A DNA stretch of 64,000 nucleotides from Lachnospiraceae bacterium (GTDB lineage: Bacteria; Bacillota; Clostridia; Lachnospirales; Lachnospiraceae), in the NCBI GenBank assembly GCA_003507655.1, contig DNUZ01000010.1, positions 1-64,000 of the forward strand, written 5' to 3'. The notes under the pieces are model-generated. The model was not told where the DNA came from. It did not search any database and worked only from the letters and a program-made list of their open reading frames with translations. Positions 7,431-16,121 of this stretch are shown here, piece after piece; within the stretch, counting starts at the first letter, position 1; the number at the start of each line of letters is the position of its first letter. A program made the translations under genes and the position numbers.

Positions 7431-7937
7431 ATGAAAGCAATTATTTATACATCAAATGCAGGAAGCACGGCACAATATGCACAATTATTGGCAAACGAAC
7501 TCCATCTCCCGGTATATAGTGCAAAAGAAGCAAAGAAAAAAGTACCTGCTCATTCAGAGATCATTTATCTTGGCTGGATCATGGCAGGCGGGATCAAAGG
7601 CTATAAAGATATGGTAAAAAAATATAATGTCCGTGCAGTCTGTGCAGTCGGTATGAGTCGGACAGGGACACAGACAGAAGAAGTCCGTACAAAGAATTCC
7701 ATACCAAAGAACATCCCATTGTTTACATTACAGGGCAACTTTGATCTGGAAAAATTGCATGGTGTATACAAGATGACGATGAACATGATGGTAAAAACAG
7801 CCGGAAAATCCTTAGCAGAGAAAACGGATCGCACACCGGAAGAAGATGATCTGTTAGAAATGATGACAAACGGTAAAGGACGGGTTTGTCTAGAAAATTT
7901 AAACGCAGTCATCGAATGGTATCATAACGAGCGATAA
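7431..7937 (+). CDS. Flavodoxin-domain protein
   Basis: 168 residues. The N-terminal MKAIIYTSNAGSTAQYAQLLA is the phosphate-binding loop of flavodoxins (T/S-x-x-G-x-T family pattern with S in place of the first T). It is followed by VYSAKEAKKKVPAHSEIIYLGWIMAGGIKGYKDMV and, later, LQGNFD, as in HemG/flavodoxin_5-like proteins. It would bind FMN and carry electrons in the cytoplasm; the partner is not evident. It follows the TetR gene by 21 bases, with AGGAGG before the ATG, so the two are co-transcribed and the gene is probably induced by the TetR ligand. Confidence 0.8.
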   Translation: MKAIIYTSNAGSTAQYAQLLANELHLPVYSAKEAKKKVPAHSEIIYLGWIMAGGIKGYKDMVKKYNVRAVCAVGMSRTGTQTEEVRTKNSIPKNIPLFTLQGNFDLEKLHGVYKMTMNMMVKTAGKSLAEKTDRTPEEDDLLEMMTNGKGRVCLENLNAVIEWYHNER

Positions 7938-7953
7938 AAAGGAGAAAATTAAA

Positions 7954-8274
7954 TTGAAACTTTATTTTGGTAATACAACAGCTGCCGTAACGACCATTAT
8001 GATCGTGGCATTAATAGGCTTTATCGGATATTCCATATGGAACCGGACGAGTATTAACAGTTGGGGACGCAGAAGCCTGTTTGTACTGGTGTATGGTCTG
8101 GTCGTATGCTGCTTTGCAGCAGCCATTATCATTCTTGCAGCCATAGCAACACCGATCGCAAGATCACAGCATATGCGTGAGATCTGGTTCTATGTCATGT
8201 CAGTGGGTGTGTTCTTAAAAGTTGCAGTGATGGAGATTTCGAGAATCTTCCCGGACGTTTTTGTTGTATCTTGA
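7954..8274 (+). CDS. Small membrane protein of unknown function
   Basis: 106 residues starting at TTG 7954, chosen because AAAAGGAG lies 10 bases upstream and no ATG fits. Three hydrophobic segments are visible: about 10-27, 39-66 and 80-92. I recognise no family motif. It is the last gene of the TetR-flavodoxin unit, so it may belong to a membrane redox or export function. Its stop codon overlaps the -35 box of the following promoter. Confidence 0.6.
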   Translation: MKLYFGNTTAAVTTIMIVALIGFIGYSIWNRTSINSWGRRSLFVLVYGLVVCCFAAAIIILAAIATPIARSQHMREIWFYVMSVGVFLKVAVMEISRIFPDVFVVS

Positions 8275-8299
8275 CGCATCGTACCGCGAAAAGTATAAT
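8271..8299 (+). promoter_or_regulatory. Promoter of hisS-aspS
   Basis: TTGACG (8271-8276), 17 bases, TATAAT (8294-8299). The leader of about 65 bases before hisS is too short for a T-box, and none of the T-box motifs is present. Confidence 0.8.
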
Positions 8300-8370
8300 A
8301 AGGCGTAGATGTAAAAAATGCCTATGGGCAAATGAACGTCCGGAAAAAGAAGATGGAGGAATGAAAGATC

Positions 8371-9621
8371 ATGGCATTAAAGAAGAAACCGGTTACAGGA
8401 ATGAAAGATATATTGCCACAGGAGATGCAGATTCGGGATTATGTCATCAGTGTGATCAAAGAGACTTATGGAAGATTTGGTTTTACTTCGATAGAGACTC
8501 CTTGTTTAGAAGATATTGGAAATCTGAGCAGCAAGCAGGGCGGTGAGAATGAAAAACTCATCTTTAAGGTATTAAAACGTGGAGAAAAGCTGAATTTAGA
8601 GACGGCAAAAACCGATATGGATGTGGTAGACATGGGACTGCGCTACGATCTGACGGTTCCGCTGGTACGTTATTATTCGAACAATGCCAACGATCTTCCG
8701 GCTCCATTTAAGGCACTGCAGATGGGAAATGTATGGAGAGCAGACCGTCCACAGCGTGGACGCTATCGCCAGTTTATGCAGTGTGATATAGATATCTTAG
8801 GAGAACCGAGCAACTTAGCGGAGATTGAATTGATCTTAGCAACGACAACAACACTTGGAAAATTAGGATTTAAGAATTTCCAGATCCGTATCAATGAGAG
8901 AAGGATCTTAAAGGCAATGGCAGCATACAGCGGATTTGCCGAAGAAGATTATGATACGGTATTTATCATATTAGATAAGATGGACAAGATCGGCTTAGAC
9001 GGTGTAGCAGAGGAATTAGAAAAAGAAGGCTATGCCAAAGAGTCTATTGAAAAATACTTAGACTTATTCAAAGGCATTGAAAGTGCCGAAAACGGAATTG
9101 CCTATTTAGCAGATACCTTAAAAGAGGTCTTAGACGAAGAAGTTTCTAAGAGCCTGAATGAGATCATCACCAGTGTAGAAGCTACCAAAGAAGCAGATTT
9201 TGAAATGGTATTCGACCCGACACTGGTACGCGGAATGTCCTACTATACAGGCACCATTTTTGAAATAGCCATCCCGGAATTCGGCGGAAGCTGCGGTGGC
9301 GGCGGACGTTATGATAAGATGGTTGGAAGATTTACCGGAAAAGATGTTCCGGCATGTGGATTTTCCATTGGATTTGAAAGAATCGTACTGTTACTGTTAG
9401 AGAACGGCTTTGAGATTCCGACACAGCCAAAGAAAAAAGCATACTTAATCGAAAAAGGCTACACTGCTGAAAAACTCTGTGAAGTCATGAAGCAGGCACA
9501 GGAAGAGCGAAAAGCCGGACAGCAGGTATTAGTCAGCCGTATGAATAAAAATAAGAAGTTCCAGAAAGAGCAGCTTGCAAAAGAAGGCTATGAAGAAATT
9601 GTGGAATTTTTTAACAGATAA
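8371..9621 (+). CDS. hisS: Histidine--tRNA ligase
   Basis: 416 residues, the normal length. It charges tRNA-His with histidine in the cytoplasm. Visible class II landmarks are motif 2 (VWRADRPQRGRYRQFMQCDIDILG), the histidine-specific LVRGMSYYTGTIFE and GGGGRYDKM boxes, motif 3 (GFSIGFERIVLL) and a C-terminal anticodon-binding domain (about 325-416). The usual LDYYTG appears as MSYYTG, a substitution I regard as a lineage trait. GGAGGA lies about 10 bases before the ATG. aspS follows after 20 bases; hisS-aspS pairs are common in Firmicutes. A paralogous HisZ is unlikely because both histidine boxes are intact. Confidence 0.95.
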   Translation: MALKKKPVTGMKDILPQEMQIRDYVISVIKETYGRFGFTSIETPCLEDIGNLSSKQGGENEKLIFKVLKRGEKLNLETAKTDMDVVDMGLRYDLTVPLVRYYSNNANDLPAPFKALQMGNVWRADRPQRGRYRQFMQCDIDILGEPSNLAEIELILATTTTLGKLGFKNFQIRINERRILKAMAAYSGFAEEDYDTVFIILDKMDKIGLDGVAEELEKEGYAKESIEKYLDLFKGIESAENGIAYLADTLKEVLDEEVSKSLNEIITSVEATKEADFEMVFDPTLVRGMSYYTGTIFEIAIPEFGGSCGGGGRYDKMVGRFTGKDVPACGFSIGFERIVLLLLENGFEIPTQPKKKAYLIEKGYTAEKLCEVMKQAQEERKAGQQVLVSRMNKNKKFQKEQLAKEGYEEIVEFFNR

Positions 9622-9641
9622 AAAATGGAGGAAGATAGAAA

Positions 9642-11444
9642 ATGGCAGAATCAATGAAAGGTCTGCACAGGACACACAGATGTACCGAGGTTTCTAATCA
9701 GAACATCGGCGAAACTGTCACTGTGATGGGCTGGGTACAGAAAAGAAGAAATTTAGGAAGTCTGATCTTTATTGACTTAAGAGACCGTAGCGGACTCTTA
9801 CAGGTGGTTTGTGATGAACCACAGGTAGGAAATGAAGGTTTTGAAAAAGCAGGAAATTTAAGAAGCGAGTTTGTCGTAGCCGTAACCGGTGTGGTACAGA
9901 AACGTTCCGCAGCAGTCAATGAGAGTTTAAAAACCGGAGATATTGAGGTCATTGCAAATGATATCCGTATTCTTTCCGAGGCAGAGACACCGCCATTCCC
10001 AATTGAGGAGAATTGCCAGACGAAGGAAGAACTGCGTTTGAAATATCGTTATCTGGACTTAAGAAGACCGGATTTACAGAGAAATATCATGATGAAGAGC
10101 AAGGTATCCATGCTGCTTCGTAACTTTATGGAAAAAGAAGGATTCTTAGAGATTGAGACACCGATCTTAATGAAATCCACACCGGAAGGTGCAAGAGATT
10201 ATTTAGTGCCAAGCCGTGTGCATCCGGGTTCTTTTTACGCATTACCGCAGTCACCGCAGCTTTATAAACAGCTTTTGATGTGTTCCGGATATGACCGTTA
10301 TTTCCAGATCGCAAGATGTTTCCGTGATGAGGACTTAAGAGCAGACAGACAGCCGGAGTTTACACAGGCAGACATGGAGCTGTCCTTTGTCGATGTAGAT
10401 GATGTTATCGATGTAAATGAGAGACTTTTAGCTTATGTATTTAAAGAGGCGATCGGAGTAGACGTACCACTTCCGATTCCGAGAATGACCTGGCAGGAAG
10501 CAATGGACCGTTTCGGTTCAGATAAGCCGGATACCCGTTTTGGCATGGAGTTAGTAGATGTATCAGAGACCGTAGCAGGATGTGGTTTTGGCGTATTTAC
10601 CGGAGCATTGGAAAATGGCGGTTCTGTCCGTGGTATCAATGCCAAAGGTCAGGGTGCAATGCCAAGAAAGAAGATCGATAAATTAGTAAGTTTTGCAAAG
10701 GATTACGGCGCAAAAGGACTTGCTTATTTAGCAGTAAATGAGGACGGCACCTACAAATCCTCTTTTGCCAAATTCATGACCGAAGAAGAATTAGCTGCAT
10801 TAGTAGAAAAGATGGGCGGAGAGCCGGGAGATTTACTTCTCTTTGCAGCCGATAAAAATAAAGTGGTATGGGATGTGTTAGGAGCACTCCGTTTAGAGCT
10901 TGCACGCCAGTTAGAGTTATTAGATAAGAACCGGTACAACTTCTTATGGGTAACAGAATTCCCATTATTAGAGTGGTCTGACGAAGAGAACCGTTTTATG
11001 GCAATGCACCATCCGTTTACCATGCCAATGGAAGAGGACTGGGACAAGATTGATTCCGATCCGGGAGCAGTCCGTGCAAAGGCATATGATATTGTCTTAA
11101 ATGGTACAGAGCTTGGAGGCGGTTCCGTCCGTATCCATCAGGACGATATCCAGGAAAAAATGTTAGAGGTACTCGGATTTACCAAAGAGCAGGCGCATGA
11201 GCAGTTTGGATTCTTATTAGATGCATTCAAGTATGGAGTACCGCCACATGCAGGACTTGCCTATGGTTTAGACCGTATGGTCATGCTGATGATGCAGTGT
11301 GATTCTATCCGTGATGTCATCGCATTCCCGAAAGTAAAAGATGCATCCTGCCTGATGTCACATGCACCAAGCCCGGTAGATGAAAAGCAGTTAGAGGAGC
11401 TTGGAATTGAAGTAAGCGAGCAGGAAGAAACCGAAGCAGAATAA
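9642..11444 (+). CDS. aspS: Aspartate--tRNA ligase
   Basis: 600 residues, bacterial type. An N-terminal OB-fold anticodon domain (about 1-110, GWVQKRRNLGSLIFIDLRDRSG) is followed by the class II core with motif 2 (YFQIARCFRDEDLRADRQPEFTQ). The bacterial GAD insertion lies at about 290-420. Motif 3 (GLAYGLDRMVMLM) is near the end. It charges tRNA-Asp; whether it is discriminating or also charges tRNA-Asn cannot be read safely here. It is co-transcribed with hisS, 20 bases away, with a GGAGGA ribosome binding site. Confidence 0.95.
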   Translation: MAESMKGLHRTHRCTEVSNQNIGETVTVMGWVQKRRNLGSLIFIDLRDRSGLLQVVCDEPQVGNEGFEKAGNLRSEFVVAVTGVVQKRSAAVNESLKTGDIEVIANDIRILSEAETPPFPIEENCQTKEELRLKYRYLDLRRPDLQRNIMMKSKVSMLLRNFMEKEGFLEIETPILMKSTPEGARDYLVPSRVHPGSFYALPQSPQLYKQLLMCSGYDRYFQIARCFRDEDLRADRQPEFTQADMELSFVDVDDVIDVNERLLAYVFKEAIGVDVPLPIPRMTWQEAMDRFGSDKPDTRFGMELVDVSETVAGCGFGVFTGALENGGSVRGINAKGQGAMPRKKIDKLVSFAKDYGAKGLAYLAVNEDGTYKSSFAKFMTEEELAALVEKMGGEPGDLLLFAADKNKVVWDVLGALRLELARQLELLDKNRYNFLWVTEFPLLEWSDEENRFMAMHHPFTMPMEEDWDKIDSDPGAVRAKAYDIVLNGTELGGGSVRIHQDDIQEKMLEVLGFTKEQAHEQFGFLLDAFKYGVPPHAGLAYGLDRMVMLMMQCDSIRDVIAFPKVKDASCLMSHAPSPVDEKQLEELGIEVSEQEETEAE

Positions 11445-11459
11445 TGATTTATTAAAAAA

Positions 11460-11506
11460 GCGGAACGTTCATTTTTCTAAGAAGAGTGAGCGTTCCACTT
11501 TTTTTA
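11460..11506. terminator. Shared terminator between aspS and uxaC
   Basis: GGAACGTTCA (11462-11471) pairs with TGAGCGTTCC (11487-11496), with one G-U pair. T tracts lie on both outer sides, so it can serve both convergent genes. uxaC stops immediately beside it. Confidence 0.75.
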
Positions 11507-12913
11507 CTATACAGAAAACCGAAAATATTTCACGGCATTGTTATAGCAGATGTCAGTCACTATTTTAGAAAGCATTTCCCGGTCATTTGGATATTTGCCT
11601 TCCTCGACCCATTCCCCGATCAGTTCACAGAGGATCCTGCGGAAATATTCGTGTCTGGTATAAGACAGAAAACTTCTCGAATCCGTCAACATCCCGATAA
11701 AGTTCGACAATACTCCGTTAGCTGCTAAAGAGCTTAGATGATCCCGCATACCGTCGTAGTGGTCATTGAACCACCAGGCACTTCCATGCTGGATCTTTCC
11801 AATCGCAGAATCATCCTGAAAACAGCCAATGATCGTATCGAGAATGGCATTGTCATTGGGATTCAGGGAATAGAGAATCGTCTTTGGAAGCTCATTTGTC
11901 AGTGAGAGTTCATTTAAAAAATCAGCCAGTTCATTTAAAGGAGCCGAATAGCCGATACTGTCAAAACCGGTGTCAGGACCTAAACGTTTGAACTGCCTTT
12001 GGTTATTATTGCGTTTGACACCATAGTGAAGCTGCATTGCCCAGCCTAATTTGTGGTACTGTTTTCCTAAAAAAGTAAGCAGGGCAGTTTCAAACTGCAT
12101 ACGTTCTTCGAAAGAAACCGGACGTTCATCGAGAACCTTAGAAAAAATAGCCTCTGCATCTTCTTCGGAGCAGGGTTTCCACGGAATATGGGAAAAACTG
12201 TGGTCAGAAATGCAGCAGCCATGCTCCTGAAAGAAGCCCATACGGCGTTTCAGTGCCAAACAGAGTGTCTGGAATGAAGAAATCTTTAAATGAGTCACTT
12301 CTCCTAAGGAAAGAAGATAGTCACAAAAGGCAGGGCTGTCAATGGCAAAAGCACGGTCAGGCCTCCAGGTTGGGAGTACCATAACATCAAAGCTGTTATC
12401 CTGTGAGATTTCCTCATGCCATTTCAGACTGTCAATCGGGTCATCTGTGGTACATATTAAATGTACATTAGATTTTTTGATCAATTCTCTGGCACACATA
12501 TCAGGATTGTCTAAGCGTTCGTTACATAATTCCCAGACCTCCGGTGCAGTCTTTTCACTTAAGATCCCATTATATCCAAAATAGCGTTGCAGTTCTAAAT
12601 GACTCCAATGGTAGAGTGGATTTCCGATACATTTTTCTAAGGTCTTAGCCCACATAAAGAATTTCTCGCGGTCTTCCGCATCTCCGGTAATGTATTCTTC
12701 ATCAATCCCATTTGCCCGCATCAGCCGCCATTTATAGTGGTCGCCCTCTAACCAGACTCTGGTAATGTTTTCAAACCGTCGGTTCTTTGCGATTTCACGC
12801 GGATTCAGATGGCAGTGATAGTCTATGATCGGCATGTTTTTTGCATAATTATGATAGAGCAGCTCTGCCGTCTGATTTGAAAGTAAAAAGTTTTCGTTCA
12901 TAAATGATTTCAT
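11507..12913 (-). CDS. uxaC: Glucuronate isomerase (uronate isomerase)
   Basis: 468 residues, full length for the family. It converts D-glucuronate to D-fructuronate and D-galacturonate to D-tagaturonate, the first cytoplasmic step of hexuronate breakdown. The amidohydrolase-fold metal motif is visible as IDYHCHLNP near residue 31. Family strings follow: RFENITRVWLEGDHYKWR, NPLYHWSHLELQRYFG and a late GSAWWFNDHYDGM. AAGGAGG precedes the ATG by 7 bases. It is divergent from the transporter and the uxuA side of the pathway, so both are probably controlled from the intervening 99 bases. No separate tagaturonate branch (uxaA, uxaB) is visible, so glucuronate is the more likely main substrate. Confidence 0.95.
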   Translation of the reverse strand: MKSFMNENFLLSNQTAELLYHNYAKNMPIIDYHCHLNPREIAKNRRFENITRVWLEGDHYKWRLMRANGIDEEYITGDAEDREKFFMWAKTLEKCIGNPLYHWSHLELQRYFGYNGILSEKTAPEVWELCNERLDNPDMCARELIKKSNVHLICTTDDPIDSLKWHEEISQDNSFDVMVLPTWRPDRAFAIDSPAFCDYLLSLGEVTHLKISSFQTLCLALKRRMGFFQEHGCCISDHSFSHIPWKPCSEEDAEAIFSKVLDERPVSFEERMQFETALLTFLGKQYHKLGWAMQLHYGVKRNNNQRQFKRLGPDTGFDSIGYSAPLNELADFLNELSLTNELPKTILYSLNPNDNAILDTIIGCFQDDSAIGKIQHGSAWWFNDHYDGMRDHLSSLAANGVLSNFIGMLTDSRSFLSYTRHEYFRRILCELIGEWVEEGKYPNDREMLSKIVTDICYNNAVKYFRFSV

Positions 12914-12951
12914 TTTTTCCTCCTTGCATAAAGCGCAGAAATATTGGTCAT

Positions 12952-12978
12952 GCTGATAAAAGTATTTCTTTCATAAGC
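12952..12978. promoter_or_regulatory. Imperfect inverted repeat between uxaC and the transporter
   Basis: GCTGATAAAAG - TATTT - CTTTCATAAGC: 9 of 11 positions are complementary. It resembles the TGATAAG half-sites found at 21965-21984 and could be a diverged operator for the hexuronate genes. That link is an inference from similarity alone. Confidence 0.35.
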
Positions 12979-13012
12979 AAAAAATATACAAAAGGAATTG
13001 GAGGAATCATAT

Positions 13013-14410
13013 ATGAGTGACAAAAATGAGGCACGCCCCTTTGGTGCGAGGGATAAATGGGGGTATTTGTTTGGAGATTTTGGAAATGATTTTACTTTTA
13101 TCTTTGCAAGCTCTTATCTGATGGTTTTCTATACAAAGGTTTGGGGGATTTCTGCAAAGACCGTTGGAATTCTCTTTTTAGTATCCCGCTGTGTGGATGC
13201 GTTTACTGACATTGGAATGGGAAGGATCGTGGATTCCATAGAAACGGCAAAAGACGGGCGGTTCCGCTGCTGGCTGCGCCGGATGTGCGGTCCGGTGGCA
13301 TTGACAAGTTTTCTGATGTATCAGTCAGGGTTAGCAGGGGCATCTATGACCGTCAAACTGATCTATATGTTTGTAACCTATATTTTATGGGGTTCAATAT
13401 TTTATACGTCAATTAATATTCCCTACGGTTCTATGGCATCGGCGATTTCCGAGGAGCCAAAAGATCGTGCGGCACTTTCTGTCTATCGTTCATTAGGAGC
13501 TATTTTTGCAGCAACCTTTATCAGTGTCGTAACACCGCTGATCATCTACTATACCGATGTCAATGGAAATCAGGTGGTCAGTGGAAGGAACTTTACGATC
13601 TTAGCAGGCGTTTTTTCCATAGCAGCCATTATCTGTTATCTGCTCTGCTATGCAATGACGACAGAGCGTGTGCAGATAGAGAAGAAAGAACGTGGGGAAA
13701 ACACCGCTCTTGGTGCAGCACTGAAAGGGATTTTTACAAGCAGGGCATTGATGTCTATCATTTTAGCAGCCATTCTGCTCTTATTAGCAACATTGATGAG
13801 TCAGGGGATCAACACCTATCTGTTTGCCGATTATTTTAAAGATACCAAGGCACTGGCACTGTTCAGCCTTTTAAACCTGCCATCGGGGATCATCGTGGCA
13901 GTTGTTTCCGGAAAAATTTCCACGCGCTACGGAAAAAAAGAGTCTGCCGCGATCGGATGCTTCTGGGCAGGGATCATCTATCTGATCATTTACTTTTTAC
14001 ACACAAAAAGTCTTGCCGTGTTTATTACACTTTCGTTCTTTGCAATGCTTGGAATGAACTATTTCAATATGCTGATTTGGGCATTGATTACAGATGTGAT
14101 TGATGACAAAGAGGTGCGGACACATTCCCGCGATGATGGAACCGTGTACGGATTCTATTCGTTTGCGAGAAAAGTCGGACAGGCATTGGCAGGAGGAGTC
14201 AGTGGCTTTGCACTTTCTGCCATTGGATATGATTCCCTTGCAGCAGCACAAACCGCGGAGGTACAGGGCGGAATCTACGGAATTGCAACATTATTTCCAG
14301 GAATTGTCTATATCCTCGTAGGTCTGGTTATGATATTCTTATATCCGTTATCGAAAAAAATTGTAATTCAGAATACAGAAGAATTGAAACGTCGCAGAGA
14401 GGAGACTTAA
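13013..14410 (+). CDS. GPH-family sugar/uronide:cation symporter (MFS)
   Basis: I start at ATG 13013 (MSDKNEARPFGARDKWGYLFGDFGNDF), with GGAGG 8 bases upstream. An upstream in-frame TTG lies within that ribosome binding site. The 465 residues have about 12 membrane segments and the GPH signatures: the W-x-Y-x-x-GD-x-GND-F opening, IDSPYGSMA-like NIPYGSMASAI near residue 140, and DVIDDKE-V-R in loop 10-11. GPH carriers import glycosides, including glucuronides (GusB/UidB-like), with H+ or Na+. Its place directly before uxuA and facing uxaC indicates that it brings in glucuronate or a glucuronide. Confidence 0.88.
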   Translation: MSDKNEARPFGARDKWGYLFGDFGNDFTFIFASSYLMVFYTKVWGISAKTVGILFLVSRCVDAFTDIGMGRIVDSIETAKDGRFRCWLRRMCGPVALTSFLMYQSGLAGASMTVKLIYMFVTYILWGSIFYTSINIPYGSMASAISEEPKDRAALSVYRSLGAIFAATFISVVTPLIIYYTDVNGNQVVSGRNFTILAGVFSIAAIICYLLCYAMTTERVQIEKKERGENTALGAALKGIFTSRALMSIILAAILLLLATLMSQGINTYLFADYFKDTKALALFSLLNLPSGIIVAVVSGKISTRYGKKESAAIGCFWAGIIYLIIYFLHTKSLAVFITLSFFAMLGMNYFNMLIWALITDVIDDKEVRTHSRDDGTVYGFYSFARKVGQALAGGVSGFALSAIGYDSLAAAQTAEVQGGIYGIATLFPGIVYILVGLVMIFLYPLSKKIVIQNTEELKRRREET

Positions 14411-14413
14411 CAC

Positions 14414-15466
14414 ATGAAATTATCATTCAGATGGTATGGAGCGGATGACAAAGTAACATTGGAAAATATCCGTCAGATACCGAAAATGGAAGCAATTGTA
14501 ACAGCAGTCTATGATGTACCGGTTGGAGAGGTATGGAGTGAAAAATCAATTGCAGATTTAAAAAAACAGGTGGAAGAAAACGGACTGAAATTTGAAGTGA
14601 TCGAGAGTATTCCGGTGCATGAGGATATCAAGCTCGGAAAACCGGACAGAGACCGCTATATTGAGAATTACTGTGAAAATATCAAGAAGGTGGCAAAAGC
14701 AGGCGTGAAATGTATCTGCTATAACTTTATGCCGGTATTTGACTGGACGAGAACCCAGTTAGACCACAGATTGCCGGATGGCTCCACTACCTTAGTTTAT
14801 TATCAGGAACAGGTCGATAAAGTAGATCCGCTGAAAACAGACAGCGATCTGACCCTGCCGGGCTGGGATGCTTCATACAGCAGGGAAGAATTAAAAGGGA
14901 TTGTAGCAGAGTATCAGAAATTAAGTGAAGAGGATCTGTGGAACAATCTGGAATATTTTCTGAAAAAAATCATTCCGGTAGCGGCAGAGTATGATGTCAA
15001 CATGGCAATTCATGAGGATGATCCATGCTGGAGTATTTTTGGACTGCCACGCATTATTACCGATGAAAAAAATCTTGACCGCTTCTTAAAATTAGTGGAT
15101 GACAGACACAATGGGATCACACTCTGTACGGGTTCTCTCGGATGTTCCGGACACAACGATGTAGCAAAGATGGCAGCAAAATATGCGGCAATGGGAAGAA
15201 TCCACTTTGTGCATATGAGAAATGTCAAGATATTGGACAATGGATTTGAAGAAAGTGCACATCCGTCCTCCTGTGGAACACTGGATATGTATGCGATCGC
15301 AAAAGCATTGTATGACAATGGCTTTAATGGCTATATTCGCCCTGATCATGGAAGAATGATATGGGGCGAGACCGGAAGAGCAGGATATGGACTGTATGAC
15401 AGGGCGCTGGGGGCAGCATATCTGAATGGGTTGTGGGAGGCAATTGAGAAAGAGAGTGTGAAGTAG
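14414..15466 (+). CDS. uxuA: Mannonate dehydratase
   Basis: 350 residues, normal length. It dehydrates D-mannonate to 2-keto-3-deoxygluconate using a divalent metal. Family landmarks are [23 protein letters not shown] at the start (split here by position), the [13 protein letters not shown] segment near residue 100, [18 protein letters not shown] near 200, the metal-binding [12 protein letters not shown] and a terminal [11 protein letters not shown]. It begins 3 bases after the transporter stop, so translation is probably coupled. The next pathway gene lies 655 bases away across a palindrome-rich gap. Confidence 0.95.
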   Translation: MKLSFRWYGADDKVTLENIRQIPKMEAIVTAVYDVPVGEVWSEKSIADLKKQVEENGLKFEVIESIPVHEDIKLGKPDRDRYIENYCENIKKVAKAGVKCICYNFMPVFDWTRTQLDHRLPDGSTTLVYYQEQVDKVDPLKTDSDLTLPGWDASYSREELKGIVAEYQKLSEEDLWNNLEYFLKKIIPVAAEYDVNMAIHEDDPCWSIFGLPRIITDEKNLDRFLKLVDDRHNGITLCTGSLGCSGHNDVAKMAAKYAAMGRIHFVHMRNVKILDNGFEESAHPSSCGTLDMYAIAKALYDNGFNGYIRPDHGRMIWGETGRAGYGLYDRALGAAYLNGLWEAIEKESVK

Positions 15467-15484
15467 GAGATAGGGATGAGCGGG

Positions 15485-15741
15485 TGAGGGGGTGTTGGCT
15501 GGGTGTTCTACACACCGCCTTTTGTTCCATGTCTGGGATTTGGATGTTCTAAATACCCTGTGGGACGTTGCCGGATGGGGACGAAACCGGAGCAAATTCG
15601 CCATCCATGGCTCAGTTGCTCCTTTTGCGGGCATCCGTGCCCGCAAATTCCTGATATTGACAGGCTATTAAGAACATCCAAAATCCAGCTATAGTCACAA
15701 AGAGGAGGTGTGTAGAACACAGCAACATAACCGTCCCCTCA
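15485..15741. repeat. Long imperfect palindrome, element 1
   Basis: A folded-back element of about 257 bp. Paired arms from outside in: TGAGGGG (15485-15491) / CCCCTCA (15735-15741); TGTTCTACACACC (15504-15516) / its complement (15707-15719); a GATTTGGATGTTCT-type arm (15534-15550 / 15671-15688). Inside are two hairpins: GGAGCAA...TTGCTCC around CGCCATCCATGG (15589-15622) and a perfect 10-bp stem with a TCCG loop (15624-15647). Short open frames on both strands are by-products of the symmetry. No protein homology is visible. Confidence 0.85.
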
Positions 15742-15759
15742 ACGAACACCCCAACCACA

Positions 15760-15791
15760 CGTTTCTCCTTCTCAATTGAGAAGGAGAAACG
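15760..15791. repeat. 32-bp perfect palindrome
   Basis: CGTTTCTCCTTCTCAA followed by its exact reverse complement. As RNA it gives a 14-bp stem with a 4-base AATT loop. It sits between palindromic elements 1 and 2. It has no T run directly after it (CGAAACACTTTTTAG follows), so it is at best a weak terminator. Confidence 0.85.
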
Positions 15792-15823
15792 AAACACTTT
15801 TTAGTTGTGCTGAATTGGTATGT

Positions 15824-16052
15824 TGTGCTGTCACGCATGGGGTAGCGGTTGTGACTCTGTCCGGGATATAGAAGTTCCTGTCGCTCCGGATGATAACAGA
15901 AATTTTCGGACAGGGATGTTCGAAAAAGGCACAACCGCCATGGATGGCGGATTTGTGCCGCTTTCGTCCGATATGGGTATAACGAATCCGGAGTGCATGG
16001 AACTTCTTATCCCGGATAGCGGAATCAACAGATGCCCATGCGTGACAGCACA
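15824..16052. repeat. Long imperfect palindrome, element 2
   Basis: A 229-bp fold-back. The ends are perfect 18-bp inverted repeats: TGTGCTGTCACGCATGGG (15824-15841) and its complement (16035-16052). Further arms are TCCGGGATA (15860-15868 / 16008-16016), GAAGTTCC (15871-15878 / 15999-16006) and CTCCGGAT (15884-15891 / 15986-15993). At the apex, GGCACAA...TTGTGCC (15928-15959) encloses CGCCATGGATGGCG. Bases 16053-16121 hold an AT-rich stretch, two direct TCATAAG words and the ribosome binding site of the next gene. Confidence 0.88.
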
Positions 16053-16121
16053 CAGAAAAAATTAAAATAATATTTTAAAAACATGAATTATCATAAGCAA
16101 TCATAAGGAAGGAGAACACAT

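Noticed and set aside
8275..8370. T-box leader before hisS-aspS
   Set aside because: The leader is too short and lacks the T-box sequence and antiterminator.
8271..8546. 91-codon frame overlapping the hisS start
   Set aside because: It covers the hisS promoter, ribosome binding site and the first part of hisS in another frame; hisS is unmistakable.
15485..16052. Possible CRISPR array in the repeat-rich gap
   Set aside because: The repeats are inverted arms of fold-backs, not regularly spaced direct repeats, and no cas gene is present.
15503..16065. Several 60-90-codon frames on both strands between uxuA and the reductase gene, some opening with MFYTPP on both strands
   Set aside because: The twin openings are a direct result of the inverted repeats; no ribosome binding sites or domain features.
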